From a bacterium (GTDB taxonomy: Bacteria; Zhuqueibacterota; QNDG01; JAGLOF01): DNA of 48,466 nucleotides. Below, piece by piece: positions 23,934-32,259 of the stretch (its first letter is position 1; every line of letters starts with the position of its first letter). Made by a program: the position numbers and the translations under genes. The notes under the pieces are model-generated. The model made no database searches. It was not told where the DNA came from and saw nothing but the letters and a program-made list of their open reading frames with translations. The DNA lies in NCBI GenBank assembly GCA_023139105.1, contig JAGLOF010000014.1, positions 1 to 48,466 of the forward strand. The letters run 5' to 3'.

Positions 23934-25256
23934 ATGATTGCCGATAAATTCAAGACTTTAGTTGAGAAAACACTTGCCCTTGGGAAAAAACTTGGTGCCG
24001 ATGAAATGGAAGCCGCCATCTCAGACCGTCATGAATTCTCTGTAGAGATTCTTAATGGAGAAATTGATAAACTGGTTGATGCCGGCGGTCGTTCACTTTC
24101 ATTTGAAATTATTATTGATAAAAAAACCGCATCAGCGTCAACATCAGATCTTTCATGGGATACTATAGAATCTATGGTCCGATCTGCAATAGAAAGGGCC
24201 AGTCTGGCATCTTCAGATCCCTTTGCCGGTCTGCCTGATACTTTTGCAAATCCTGAAAAAATTCCTGATCTGGACATATATGATAATAGCATAGCAGGAA
24301 TATCAGCAGAAACAAAAATTGATGCTGCTACACAGGTTGAATCAATTTGTTTGGCAAATCCGGATATTGGCAACTCGCATGGATCAAGTTATTTTACAAT
24401 TCATGGTGATTCTTTATTAGCTAATTCCAAGGGATTTATTGCCCAGTATCCAGTCTCTCTTGTTGGTAATGGTATATACCTACAGGCTGGAGAGGGCACC
24501 GGATTGGTAGATGAAGGCTGGTATGACCGTGCCCGTCATTTGGAGGATCTATGGTCACCTGAAAGGATTGCGCAAAAAGCAATGAAACGCGCCACAAGAC
24601 TTGTAGGTGGCAAAAAAATCAAGACACAGCGTGTTCCTGTCATTTTTGAACCTTCAATGACTGCAACCTTGCTTGGATATCTTGCCAGATGTATTTCAGG
24701 AGACGCTATTTATCAAAAAAGATCATTCCTGGCAGGCATGCTGGGTGATGCCATTGCTGTTAAAAATTTTACTATTCAAGATAATCCACATATTAAACGC
24801 GGTCCTGGTAGCCGCCCCTGGGATGGAGAAGGTTCTCCAACCCGACCAATACCTATTGTAAAAAACGGATACCTGATGAACTATCTTCTTGATACCTATG
24901 CAGCCAGAAAACTTGATCTGACAACTACAGGACATGCTTCAGGTGTAAGTAATTTTTATCTGGAACCCGGAGAAAGAACTCCGGAAGAGATCATCGGCTC
25001 AATGAAAAAAGGCCTATTACTGACAGGTATGCTTGGACAGGGATTTAACCCGATAACCGGTGATATATCTCGTGGTGCTTTTGGATTATGGATAGAAGAC
25101 GGTCAAATTATACATCCTGTCTCTGAAGTCACTATTTCCGGAAATCTTGGAGAAATGCTGAATAATATTCAATACATTGCTAATGATTCAGAGATGCGCC
25201 AATCAATTTCAGGCCCCACTATTCAAATAGCAGAGATGACAATAAGCGGGACCTGA
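23934..25256 (+). CDS. tldE: TldE/PmbA-type partner protein (pair 2)
   Basis: 440 residues, colinear with TldE of pair 1 (LNGEIDKLVDAGG; YLLDTYAARKLDLTTTG; GAFGLWIEDGQIIHPVSE; AEMTISGT end). It has no zinc motif and no signal peptide. The ATG lies 2 nt after the tldD stop, with GGAGG inside the last tldD codons, the same arrangement as in pair 1. It probably forms the cytosolic TldD-TldE heterodimer. Confidence 0.92.
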   Translation: MIADKFKTLVEKTLALGKKLGADEMEAAISDRHEFSVEILNGEIDKLVDAGGRSLSFEIIIDKKTASASTSDLSWDTIESMVRSAIERASLASSDPFAGLPDTFANPEKIPDLDIYDNSIAGISAETKIDAATQVESICLANPDIGNSHGSSYFTIHGDSLLANSKGFIAQYPVSLVGNGIYLQAGEGTGLVDEGWYDRARHLEDLWSPERIAQKAMKRATRLVGGKKIKTQRVPVIFEPSMTATLLGYLARCISGDAIYQKRSFLAGMLGDAIAVKNFTIQDNPHIKRGPGSRPWDGEGSPTRPIPIVKNGYLMNYLLDTYAARKLDLTTTGHASGVSNFYLEPGERTPEEIIGSMKKGLLLTGMLGQGFNPITGDISRGAFGLWIEDGQIIHPVSEVTISGNLGEMLNNIQYIANDSEMRQSISGPTIQIAEMTISGT

Positions 25257-25488
25257 TATTTTTAAAGAGGGCGACACAGTAAGTCTCCACGGAATAACAC
25301 AGCGATTTCACTGAGAGCCAAAGGAGGAGCCAGAACCACGGAATACACATAATACACGGAGCCTCCCAACTCTGCTCTGACATATAAAAAGAGCAGGACA
25401 GGATAATTACATATATCATGTTCACTCAGTGCAGAATTTTTTTATCCTGTAGATCCTGCTAAAAAAAGACTTTTGCGGATGATGTGCC

Positions 25489-25521
25489 ATAAAATATCGA
25501 CATTTATGCAAGATATTTTAT
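25489..25521. repeat. AT-rich hairpin
   Basis: A perfect 10-bp inverted repeat ATAAAATATC / GATATTTTAT with a 13-nt loop. No U-run, so a terminator is unlikely. Confidence 0.5.
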
Positions 25522-25546
25522 CGCCGGAGTAATAATGGTCCTTATA

Positions 25547-25574
25547 AATAATGAATAATGAATAATGAATAATG
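25547..25574 (+). repeat. Heptamer tandem repeat (AATAATG x4)
   Basis: Four exact copies of AATAATG in tandem, directly adjoining copy B of the dispersed 66-bp repeat. A candidate variable-number site. Confidence 0.9.
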
Positions 25575-25592
25575 AATATCCAATGTCGAATA

Positions 25593-25658
25593 TCGAAGTA
25601 AGAACTCCTTGGAAATTCGACATTCGGTGTTCTGCTGTTCAATATTCGTTCTATTAAA
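25593..25658 (-). repeat. Dispersed 66-bp intergenic repeat, copy B (inverted)
   Basis: Reverse complement is identical to 11464-11529. Together the two copies form an inverted pair about 14 kb apart, each downstream of a tldDE operon. Copy B lacks the partial internal duplication found in copy A. Confidence 0.85.
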
Positions 25659-25742
25659 TTTCAATTAAAGATCACTGTAATCCAATATCCTTGGTAAAGC
25701 ACCGGGAGTTAGAGGCCATATGTAAGCACGATGCCAGTATAT

Positions 25743-25777
25743 AAAACAAAAAGCCCTTGTCTCTTCAGACAAGGGCT
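25743..25777 (-). terminator. Rho-independent terminator of the zinc-ribbon/EIIA/manC genes
   Basis: On the minus strand, an 11-bp perfect stem AGCCCTTGTCT / AGACAAGGGCT with a 4-nt loop GAAG is followed by TTTTTGTTTT. It starts 20 bp past the zinc-ribbon gene stop. Confidence 0.92.
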
Positions 25778-25796
25778 CTGTTACATTACTAATGCT

Positions 25797-26132
25797 TTAA
25801 TGAATCCAATAGAGTATTCTACCACAATTTTCACAAGTGAATATCTGTTTATCACTCCAGGCTCTGGCTTTGTAACTGGTAGGTTGTGTTGCAAAACAAC
25901 CCAGACAAACATCTTTACTCACCGGGGCAATTGGCCTGGTATATCTTGTTTTTAATCGTTCATATGTACGGATATACCTGGTTTGAATAGTCTCTTCCAT
26001 TTCACTTAAAGCTATTTTCAGATCTTCAACACCTTCAACCTGAAAACCCATTTTCTTTTGTTCTTCTGCATCATACAACATAAGTTGAATATCTTGATAC
26101 AATACTAACAATTCAAGCTGACTCTTCGGCAT
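25797..26132 (-). CDS. C4-type zinc-ribbon, coiled-coil protein
   Basis: 111 residues from ATG at 26132, fixed by AAGGAGG upstream; longer in-frame starts run back into the EIIA gene and are unlikely. The N-terminal ~65 residues are a helical, likely coiled-coil segment (LELLVLYQDIQLMLYDAEEQ). The C-terminus is a zinc ribbon with two pairs of Cys (VCLGCFA, then FTCENCGRILYWI). This resembles the C-terminal part of the zf-RING_7/CT398 group, of unknown function, thought to bind nucleic acid or secretion partners. It is the last gene of an operon, 4 nt after the EIIA stop. Confidence 0.8.
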   Translation of the reverse strand: MPKSQLELLVLYQDIQLMLYDAEEQKKMGFQVEGVEDLKIALSEMEETIQTRYIRTYERLKTRYTRPIAPVSKDVCLGCFATQPTSYKARAWSDKQIFTCENCGRILYWIH

Positions 26133-26136
26133 AATT

Positions 26137-26598
26137 TCAGCCTCCTTGAAAAACAGTAACGAATTCATTAAAATCGTGAATTGTTTGTAGACGTTTTCTA
26201 AGATCTTTATCTCGCAACATTTCAACCAACTTCCCTAATATTGGTAGATAAAGGTTCGATTTTTCCTGTGGCGGTGCAACAATAAGAAAAAATAAATGAA
26301 CAGGTTCTCCATCCATGGATTTATATACTATACCCTGTTCTGAATGTCCTACAACTAACTGCACGTTAGAAACTGCAAGCGTTCTACAATGCGGAATAGC
26401 AACGCCATGCCCGATACCGGTACTCCCCAATGTCTCCCGCTTCTTCAAAGTCTCCAGAATAACACGTTTATTTTTAATAATGTCATTTTTCAATAACGGT
26501 TCTACCAGCTCTTCCAACACAGATTCTTTGGTATCTGCCTTAATCTCGGGCAAAAAAAGATCATCTTTGAAATAACCGACAAGTTCATTTAAATTCAT
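26137..26598 (-). CDS. ptsN: PTS EIIA domain protein, fructose/nitrogen type
   Basis: 153 residues, a single EIIA(Ntr/Fru) domain. The phosphorylation site is H70 in GHGVAIPHCR; GSTGIG before it and FLIVAPPQEKSNLYLPILG after it are diagnostic. Stand-alone EIIA proteins of this type are regulatory rather than transport subunits (for example PtsN in nitrogen and potassium control). No EI, HPr or EIIB/C genes are nearby. The GGGGAGGAGG site is strong. It lies between manC and the zinc-ribbon gene. Confidence 0.88.
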   Translation of the reverse strand: MNLNELVGYFKDDLFLPEIKADTKESVLEELVEPLLKNDIIKNKRVILETLKKRETLGSTGIGHGVAIPHCRTLAVSNVQLVVGHSEQGIVYKSMDGEPVHLFFLIVAPPQEKSNLYLPILGKLVEMLRDKDLRKRLQTIHDFNEFVTVFQGG

Positions 26599-26614
26599 GC
26601 GTCCTCCTCCCCTG

Positions 26615-27685
26615 CTAAAGGTATTGCTTATATTTTTTTCTTTTTATCTGTTCTACAAGTTGTTTTACATTTTCAGATTTATCACGTTTGCAAATTAGTA
26701 TTGCATCTTCATCCTGAACAACCACAATATCTTCTACATCACAAAGGGCAATCAGACCATCTTTTGCATATACATATGAATTTTTTGTATTAAGATCTAC
26801 AACCGGCCCATTAAAAGAGTTACCATTTTTATCTTTATTTGCAATGCGATGTATCTGTTCCCAGCTACCCAGGTCACTCCAATTGAAGCTGCCTTCAAGT
26901 AAAAAAACATTTTGTGCTTTCTCCATAATGCCGTAATCAATTGATGTACCTCTTATTTGGCGATATGCTTTTAATAATACTGCTTCATAATCAGGCTTTC
27001 CAATCTCTCTTTTTACATCCAGCAAACTGTCATACATCTCAGGAAGATATTCTTCCATTGCCTTGAGGAATATGGAAGCCTTAAAAATAAACATACCACT
27101 ATTCCAAAGGAAATCACCGGAATCAAGAAACCTCTGAGCAGTAGCTCTATCAGGTTTTTCAGCAAATGTTTTTACTTTATATGCGGGAATTTTATGATTC
27201 CCATCCAAAGGACTACCTTTTTGAATATATCCGTAACCTGTAGCCGGGCGATCAGGACGGATTCCAATTGTAACCAGACCATCTCTATCTCTTGCAACTT
27301 TAACTCCGGCAAGAACCGTTTTTTTGAATAATACTTTATCACCGATTAAATGATCGGATGGCAGTATTATCATAATTGCTTCGGCATTATGCTTATGGAC
27401 ATGCATTGCCGCCAGACCTATACATGCAGCTGTATTTTTACCTACCGGTTCATAAAGGATATTCTTTGTTGGAATTTCAGTTACTTGTTCTTCCAGTTGA
27501 ACTTGCTGCTCTTTGTTAGATACAATATATACCTGATCTGATGATGCGAATGTAAAACTACGATCTAATGTCGCCTGAATAAGAGATTTCTTGCCTTGTA
27601 GAGTGAGAAATTGTTTTGAGTGGGTTGTTCTGCTGCGTGGCCAAAATCTGGTTCCTGTTCCTCCGGCCATAATCACACAATACAT
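26615..27685 (-). CDS. manC: Mannose-1-phosphate guanylyltransferase
   Basis: 356 residues, the short ManC form without the isomerase domain. It makes GDP-mannose from mannose-1-phosphate and GTP for cell-envelope glycans. Signatures: the nucleotide-binding GGTGTRFWPRSR at residues 8-19, KQFL, PVGKNTAACIGLAA, LPSDHLI, GIRPDRPATGYGYI, FAEKPD, WNSGMFIFK, and GSFNWSDLGSWE. Start at ATG 27685 with GGGAGG. It precedes the EIIA gene by 16 bp, so the three genes 25797-27685 likely form one transcript. Confidence 0.95.
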   Translation of the reverse strand: MYCVIMAGGTGTRFWPRSRTTHSKQFLTLQGKKSLIQATLDRSFTFASSDQVYIVSNKEQQVQLEEQVTEIPTKNILYEPVGKNTAACIGLAAMHVHKHNAEAIMIILPSDHLIGDKVLFKKTVLAGVKVARDRDGLVTIGIRPDRPATGYGYIQKGSPLDGNHKIPAYKVKTFAEKPDRATAQRFLDSGDFLWNSGMFIFKASIFLKAMEEYLPEMYDSLLDVKREIGKPDYEAVLLKAYRQIRGTSIDYGIMEKAQNVFLLEGSFNWSDLGSWEQIHRIANKDKNGNSFNGPVVDLNTKNSYVYAKDGLIALCDVEDIVVVQDEDAILICKRDKSENVKQLVEQIKRKKYKQYL

Positions 27686-27955
27686 ATTACCTCCCTGACT
27701 GTGACTACACGTAGGATCAATATGTCCTGTACAAAAAATTGTATTAATCGATTCAGAATTTTGAATATATCTGCAAATATATTATAAATGTAACAGGTGT
27801 TTTGCAGATTACAAAAAACTGTGAAGAGGTCTGATATGGATGGTTCCAAAGTCAAAAAGTTGTTACCGCCTCTCAGAAATAAATAGTTACAAGCAGACAT
27901 TTGTAGCAAGCCAATGTCAAAGTTCCGGATAGCCTTTTATGTTAATTAATTTTTT
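27686..27955. other. Intergenic region upstream of manC
   Basis: 270 bp, AT-rich, between coaE and manC. No gene or hairpin supported; it probably carries the manC promoter. Confidence 0.4.
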
Positions 27956-28597
27956 TTAAAAAATCAAGCCTTTCCTTAAAGATTTATCAAGTATTTTCTC
28001 TGTCCAGCGTATTGCTTTTTCTTTCAATTTTAGTAAATCTCCATCGTTCTGAATTATTGAATCAGCCAGTTCGGCTTTTTCATAATCAGAGAGCTGAGCT
28101 TTACTTCTGAAAGCTACTTCTTCGGCTGTCCAGCCACGCTTTTCCATCAGCCATTTCTGCTGTCTTTGTTCGGTAGTCAAGACAACACATATGTGATCAA
28201 AAAGATTTTCTGAACGGGATTCGAACAGTATGGCCATATCAACTAAAATCATGGATTTTGAGAATTGGCCCAGTTCAATATTAATTTTCCTTTTCACATT
28301 TTTTATCAGATCCGGCCAGACTATTCTGTTCAAATCCCGTTGATTTTTTTCTGAAACAAATGCTCTTTCTCCCAGAAGCTTTCTTTGCAAATTGCCATTT
28401 TTATCTAATATATCATGCCCAAAACGATCTTGCAGAGCAAGGAGCATTTGCGGGGTAGATTCAACAAGATCTCGTCCAATTTTGTCCACATCTATTATTG
28501 TCCCACATTGTTCTGCCGCATATTGTGCAAAGACACTCTTACCGGATCCGGCAGTTCCGGTAATACCAACAACAAGCGGACTGGACTGATCGGTCAT
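27956..28597 (-). CDS. coaE: Dephospho-CoA kinase
   Basis: 213 residues. It phosphorylates dephospho-CoA in the last step of CoA synthesis. The P-loop GITGTAGSGKSVFAQ is at the N-terminus, followed by DVDKIGRDLVE (substrate Asp), LNRIVWPDL, VDMAILFES and VVLTTEQRQQKWLM. The final third is the usual helical lid. ATG at 28597 has a GGAG site. It stands alone between A-rich repeats upstream and the manC promoter region. Confidence 0.94.
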   Translation of the reverse strand: MTDQSSPLVVGITGTAGSGKSVFAQYAAEQCGTIIDVDKIGRDLVESTPQMLLALQDRFGHDILDKNGNLQRKLLGERAFVSEKNQRDLNRIVWPDLIKNVKRKINIELGQFSKSMILVDMAILFESRSENLFDHICVVLTTEQRQQKWLMEKRGWTAEEVAFRSKAQLSDYEKAELADSIIQNDGDLLKLKEKAIRWTEKILDKSLRKGLIF

Positions 28598-28620
28598 ATG
28601 TTACTCCATATTATATTTCA

Positions 28621-28730
28621 GTTACAAATCACAAGTACCAAATAGCAAATTACAAATAACAAATCACAAAAAACAAATTCCAAAAAACAAAGAACATAAG
28701 AACATAAGAACGAAGAACGAAGAACGAAGA
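28621..28730. repeat. A-rich degenerate repeat (CAAATTACAAA type) with AGAACGA tandem
   Basis: About 110 bp of imperfect 7-9 bp units (ACAAATC, CAAATTACAAA, CAAATCACAAA), ending in AAGAACAT twice and GAACGAA three times. Noncoding, between purD and coaE. Related to 40521-40612. Confidence 0.8.
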
Positions 28731-28786
28731 AATTTTCTTTACGAATCAAAAATTCAGACGATAAGTTGGAATTTTGAATTTGAGAT

Positions 28787-30061
28787 TTATTTTCTCAATC
28801 TATGTAAGGCCTTTTGACCAATATCACGCCTGTAGTAAGCACCGTCAAAAGTAATTTTACTTACAGTCTCATAAACTTTCTGCATACACTGTTGAAGAGT
28901 CTTTCCTGTACCGGTTATACCTAAAACCCTGCCACCGGAAGTAACTATTCCCTTGGCTTTGGCTGCTGTTCCTGCATGAAAAATCATTGTATCATCATCG
29001 TTGCAGTCAAGACCGATAATTGCCTTGCCCTTTTCATAAGCACCGGGATAACCACCGGAAGCCATGACGACACATATGGCATAACCTTTAGCAATTTTCA
29101 ATTCATAATCGGAAAGATTTCCGTCCACCACAGCTTCAAAAAGTTCAATTAGATCGGACTCCATTAAAGCCAGCAGAGGCTGTGTCTCAGGATCACCAAA
29201 ACGACAATTGAATTCCAGCACTTTTGGCCCTGCAGGGGTTATCATTAGTCCTGCATATAATACTCCTTTATAAGGCCTGCCTTCAGCTTTTAATCCATCC
29301 AACATTGGCCGGAGTAGTGAATGCTCTACATGTTTCATCAATTTTTCATCTGCCAACGGTGCTGGTGCATACGCACCCATACCACCTGTATTTGGACCCT
29401 CATCACCTTCAAATATGGCTTTGTGATCTTGAGCTGGCGGCAATATCACCATATCTTCACCATCTGTTATTGCCAGGATCGATACTTCCTCACCCTGTAG
29501 GAAATCCTCTATAACCAGCTTGGCACCTGCTTCTCCAAAGGCTTTATCTTTTAGAATCTGTTCAATACCATTAAATGCCTGAGCTCTATTTTGGCATATT
29601 ATTACACCCTTACCAGCAGCCAGACCATCTGCTTTCAGGACAAAAGGAGGCTCATGAGCATGAACATATGCCACAGCTTTATCAGAGTCTGTAAAGGTTT
29701 CATATGCCGCTGTAGGAATATTATATTTTTCCATAAGACCTTTTGCAAAGGCCTTACTTCCCTCAAGTTCGGCAGCTTTACCGGTCGGACCAAAAATTCG
29801 TAAATCATTCTCCTGAAATTTATCTACAATGCCCAGGGTTAGAGGTAATTCGGGCCCCACAATTGTCAGATCAATTTTTTTCTTCCTGGCAAATGAAATC
29901 AATCCTTTAATATCTGTGATACCGATATCCACACAACTAGCCATTTTTGAAATCCCTCCATTACCGGGAGCACAGTAGATTTTATCTACTTTAGGTGACT
30001 GTGCTATCTTCCAGATAATGGCATGTTCACGACCTCCACCACCAATAACCAGTACATTCAT
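28787..30061 (-). CDS. purD: Phosphoribosylamine-glycine ligase
   Basis: 424 residues, standard length. It joins phosphoribosylamine to glycine in purine synthesis. Family marks: VIGGGGREHAIIW at the N-terminus, YCAPGNGGI, IVGPELPLTLGI, ATP-grasp segments (PFVLKADGLAAGKGVIIC; PAQDHKAIFEGDEGPNTGGMGAYAP) and EFNCRFGDPETQPLL. Good AGAGGAG site. It starts 4 nt after the uvrB stop, so the two are probably cotranscribed. Confidence 0.96.
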   Translation of the reverse strand: MNVLVIGGGGREHAIIWKIAQSPKVDKIYCAPGNGGISKMASCVDIGITDIKGLISFARKKKIDLTIVGPELPLTLGIVDKFQENDLRIFGPTGKAAELEGSKAFAKGLMEKYNIPTAAYETFTDSDKAVAYVHAHEPPFVLKADGLAAGKGVIICQNRAQAFNGIEQILKDKAFGEAGAKLVIEDFLQGEEVSILAITDGEDMVILPPAQDHKAIFEGDEGPNTGGMGAYAPAPLADEKLMKHVEHSLLRPMLDGLKAEGRPYKGVLYAGLMITPAGPKVLEFNCRFGDPETQPLLALMESDLIELFEAVVDGNLSDYELKIAKGYAICVVMASGGYPGAYEKGKAIIGLDCNDDDTMIFHAGTAAKAKGIVTSGGRVLGITGTGKTLQQCMQKVYETVSKITFDGAYYRRDIGQKALHRLRK

Positions 30062-30065
30062 ACAG

Positions 30066-32081
30066 CTATCTCCTCTGATATCGAAATGTTGTTTTCTTTT
30101 TTATATTCTCGCCTTTAAGTCGGGAGATTTCATCTCTCAATTGAACGGCTTTTTCAAATTCCAGACGAGCTGAGGCTTGATGCATCTCTTCAGTTAATGC
30201 ATCGATATATGATTCTTTTTCCATAGGTGACAAAGCCTTGATCTGCGCCTCTGCAACCAGGGGAACAACTTTTGCATCTGCAACAGTTGTTGCGCTTTTT
30301 ACATTTTCAATGGATTTATAGATGCTCCGAGGTTCAATATCATGAGCAGTATTATACTCTTTTTGTAATTGCCTACGCCGCTTGGTTTCATCAATCAAAT
30401 GCTGCATAGCTTTTGTAGTCTTATCTCCGTAGAGAATGACTGTTCCGTTAATATTACGTGCGGCTCTACCCGCTGTCTGCAAAAGTGATCGTTCAGACCG
30501 TAGAAAACCCTGCTTATCTGCATCAATAATGGCAACAAGTGAAACTTCAGGCAGATCCAAACCTTCACGTAGTAAGTTGATTCCTATTAATACATCAAAA
30601 TCTGCAAGGCGTAATCCACGCAGTATCTCTACTCTGTCTAATGCATCAATTTCCGAATGAAGATATCGTACTCTCAAACCCATATCTGTCATATAATCAC
30701 AGAGATCCTCTGACATCCGTTTTGTTAACGTTGTAACCAGAATGCGTTCATTATTTGTAATTCTTTTTTTAATCTCACCGATTAAATCATCAATTTGACC
30801 ATCTGCCGGCCTGACAATGACCCAGGGGTCCATCAACCCTGTCGGACGGATCAACTGTTCAACAATTATTCCATCACTTTTTTCAATTTCATAGTCAGAC
30901 GGTGTGGCAGAGACAAATATTGTCTGACCTGTAATTGCTTCAAACTCTTCAAACTTCAATGGCCTGTTATCCAGAGCAGAAGGAAGACGAAAACCATGTT
31001 CTACCAGGGTTTCTTTTCTGGCCCTGTCACCATTGTACATGGCTCTGATCTGCGGTATTGTAACATGAGATTCATCGACAAACAGGAGAAAATCATCGGG
31101 AAAATAATCAACCAGGCACTCAGGCCGTTCACCGGCACTGCGTTCAGATAGATGACGTGAATAATTTTCTATGCCATTACAGTAGCCAATTTCCTGCATC
31201 ATCTCCAGATCATACAATGTTCTTGTCTCAATGCGCTGTGTCTCCAAAAACTTTTGCTGAGCTCTGAATGTCTGCAGGCGATCGTTAAGTTCTGCTTTTA
31301 TTAAATGCATGGCTTTTTCAAGTTGTGGATATGTAGTAACAAAATGCTTGGCCGGGTAGACGGCAGTCTGATCCAGTTCCTGTAAGATTTCACCTGTTAA
31401 AGGATTAATACGCGTAATCTTTTCAATTTCATCGCCCCACAGTTCTACACGCAGTGCATGTTCCTCATATGCAGGAAAAATTTCTATTATATCTCCACGA
31501 ACTCTGAAAGTTGCACGTTTAAACTCAAAATCATTTCGTGTATAATGAATGTCTATCAACCGACCCAACATCTCCTGGCGGTCAAATACTTCTCCCTTTT
31601 TGAAACTAACCAATTGACGTTTAAATTCAAGAGGAGAACCGAGTCCGTATATACATGAAACTGATGCAACAATAATAACATCGCGGCGGGTAATCAGTGA
31701 ACTGGTGGCTTTTAATCTGAGCCTGTCAATCTCATCATTGATTGCTGTGTCTTTTTCTATATAAATATCACTGGAAGGTATATATGCTTCAGGTTGGTAA
31801 TAATCATAATAACTGATAAAAAATTCCACAGCATTCTTTGGAAAAAAACTCTTCATCTCACCATATAATTGAGCTGCTAAAGTCTTATTATGGCTAAAGA
31901 TCAATGTGGGTCTGTTTACTTGAGCTATAACATTGGCCATTGTGAATGTTTTACCTGACCCTGTCACACCAAGCAGTGTTTGATATTGATCTCCATGATT
32001 CAAGGCAGAGACCAATTCCTCAATTGCCTGAGGTTGATCACCCTGTGGTTCAAATTCTGTGACCAATTCAAATTTTTCCAC
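30066..32081 (-). CDS. uvrB: Excinuclease ABC subunit B
   Basis: 671 residues, standard length, GTG start. DNA-damage-verifying helicase-like component of nucleotide excision repair. Visible: Walker [15 protein letters not shown], beta-hairpin region with [13 protein letters not shown], motif [47 protein letters not shown], and the C-terminal UVR motif ([17 protein letters not shown]) that contacts UvrC. Classical UvrA is not in this window; the UvrA-like protein at 40652 lacks the UvrB-binding domain. Confidence 0.97.
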   Translation of the reverse strand: MEKFELVTEFEPQGDQPQAIEELVSALNHGDQYQTLLGVTGSGKTFTMANVIAQVNRPTLIFSHNKTLAAQLYGEMKSFFPKNAVEFFISYYDYYQPEAYIPSSDIYIEKDTAINDEIDRLRLKATSSLITRRDVIIVASVSCIYGLGSPLEFKRQLVSFKKGEVFDRQEMLGRLIDIHYTRNDFEFKRATFRVRGDIIEIFPAYEEHALRVELWGDEIEKITRINPLTGEILQELDQTAVYPAKHFVTTYPQLEKAMHLIKAELNDRLQTFRAQQKFLETQRIETRTLYDLEMMQEIGYCNGIENYSRHLSERSAGERPECLVDYFPDDFLLFVDESHVTIPQIRAMYNGDRARKETLVEHGFRLPSALDNRPLKFEEFEAITGQTIFVSATPSDYEIEKSDGIIVEQLIRPTGLMDPWVIVRPADGQIDDLIGEIKKRITNNERILVTTLTKRMSEDLCDYMTDMGLRVRYLHSEIDALDRVEILRGLRLADFDVLIGINLLREGLDLPEVSLVAIIDADKQGFLRSERSLLQTAGRAARNINGTVILYGDKTTKAMQHLIDETKRRRQLQKEYNTAHDIEPRSIYKSIENVKSATTVADAKVVPLVAEAQIKALSPMEKESYIDALTEEMHQASARLEFEKAVQLRDEISRLKGENIKKKTTFRYQRR

Positions 32082-32259
32082 GTTTCTTCCTTATCTAAAA
32101 GATTGAAATTAATATACTTCAAATTGCTCACAATGTCAAGGATACGAATATTGAAATTCAAATTTTGATCTTGCATTTATCCTGGGTTTTCCGTATATTT
32201 TTTGATTCGGAACAGATAATTTGTGAAGTAAATTAAATAAATTAGGAGATCAATATCCC

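Larger units (their letters stand above)
25257..25742. other. Noncoding, repeat-rich interval downstream of tldDE pair 2
   Basis: About 490 bp with no credible gene. It contains degenerate CACGGAATA / ACACGGA units near 25290-25370, a 10-bp hairpin at 25489-25521, a heptamer tandem at 25547-25574 and copy B of the 66-bp repeat. Short frames across it are by-products of these repeats. Confidence 0.65.

Noticed and set aside
25442..25642. 66-codon minus-strand frame downstream of tldDE pair 2
   Set aside because: It is a translation of the dispersed 66-bp repeat and the heptamer array; such frames arise wherever this repeat occurs.
27673..27909. 78-codon minus-strand frame upstream of manC
   Set aside because: It overlaps the manC start in another frame, has no ribosome site and no family resemblance.
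28621..28730. Possible CRISPR array
   Set aside because: Units are 7-9 bp, imperfect and without spacers; no cas genes are present.
28787..32081. Riboswitch or leader upstream of purD/uvrB
   Set aside because: The gap between the genes is 4 nt, and the 178-bp region before uvrB shows no purine-riboswitch-like core.
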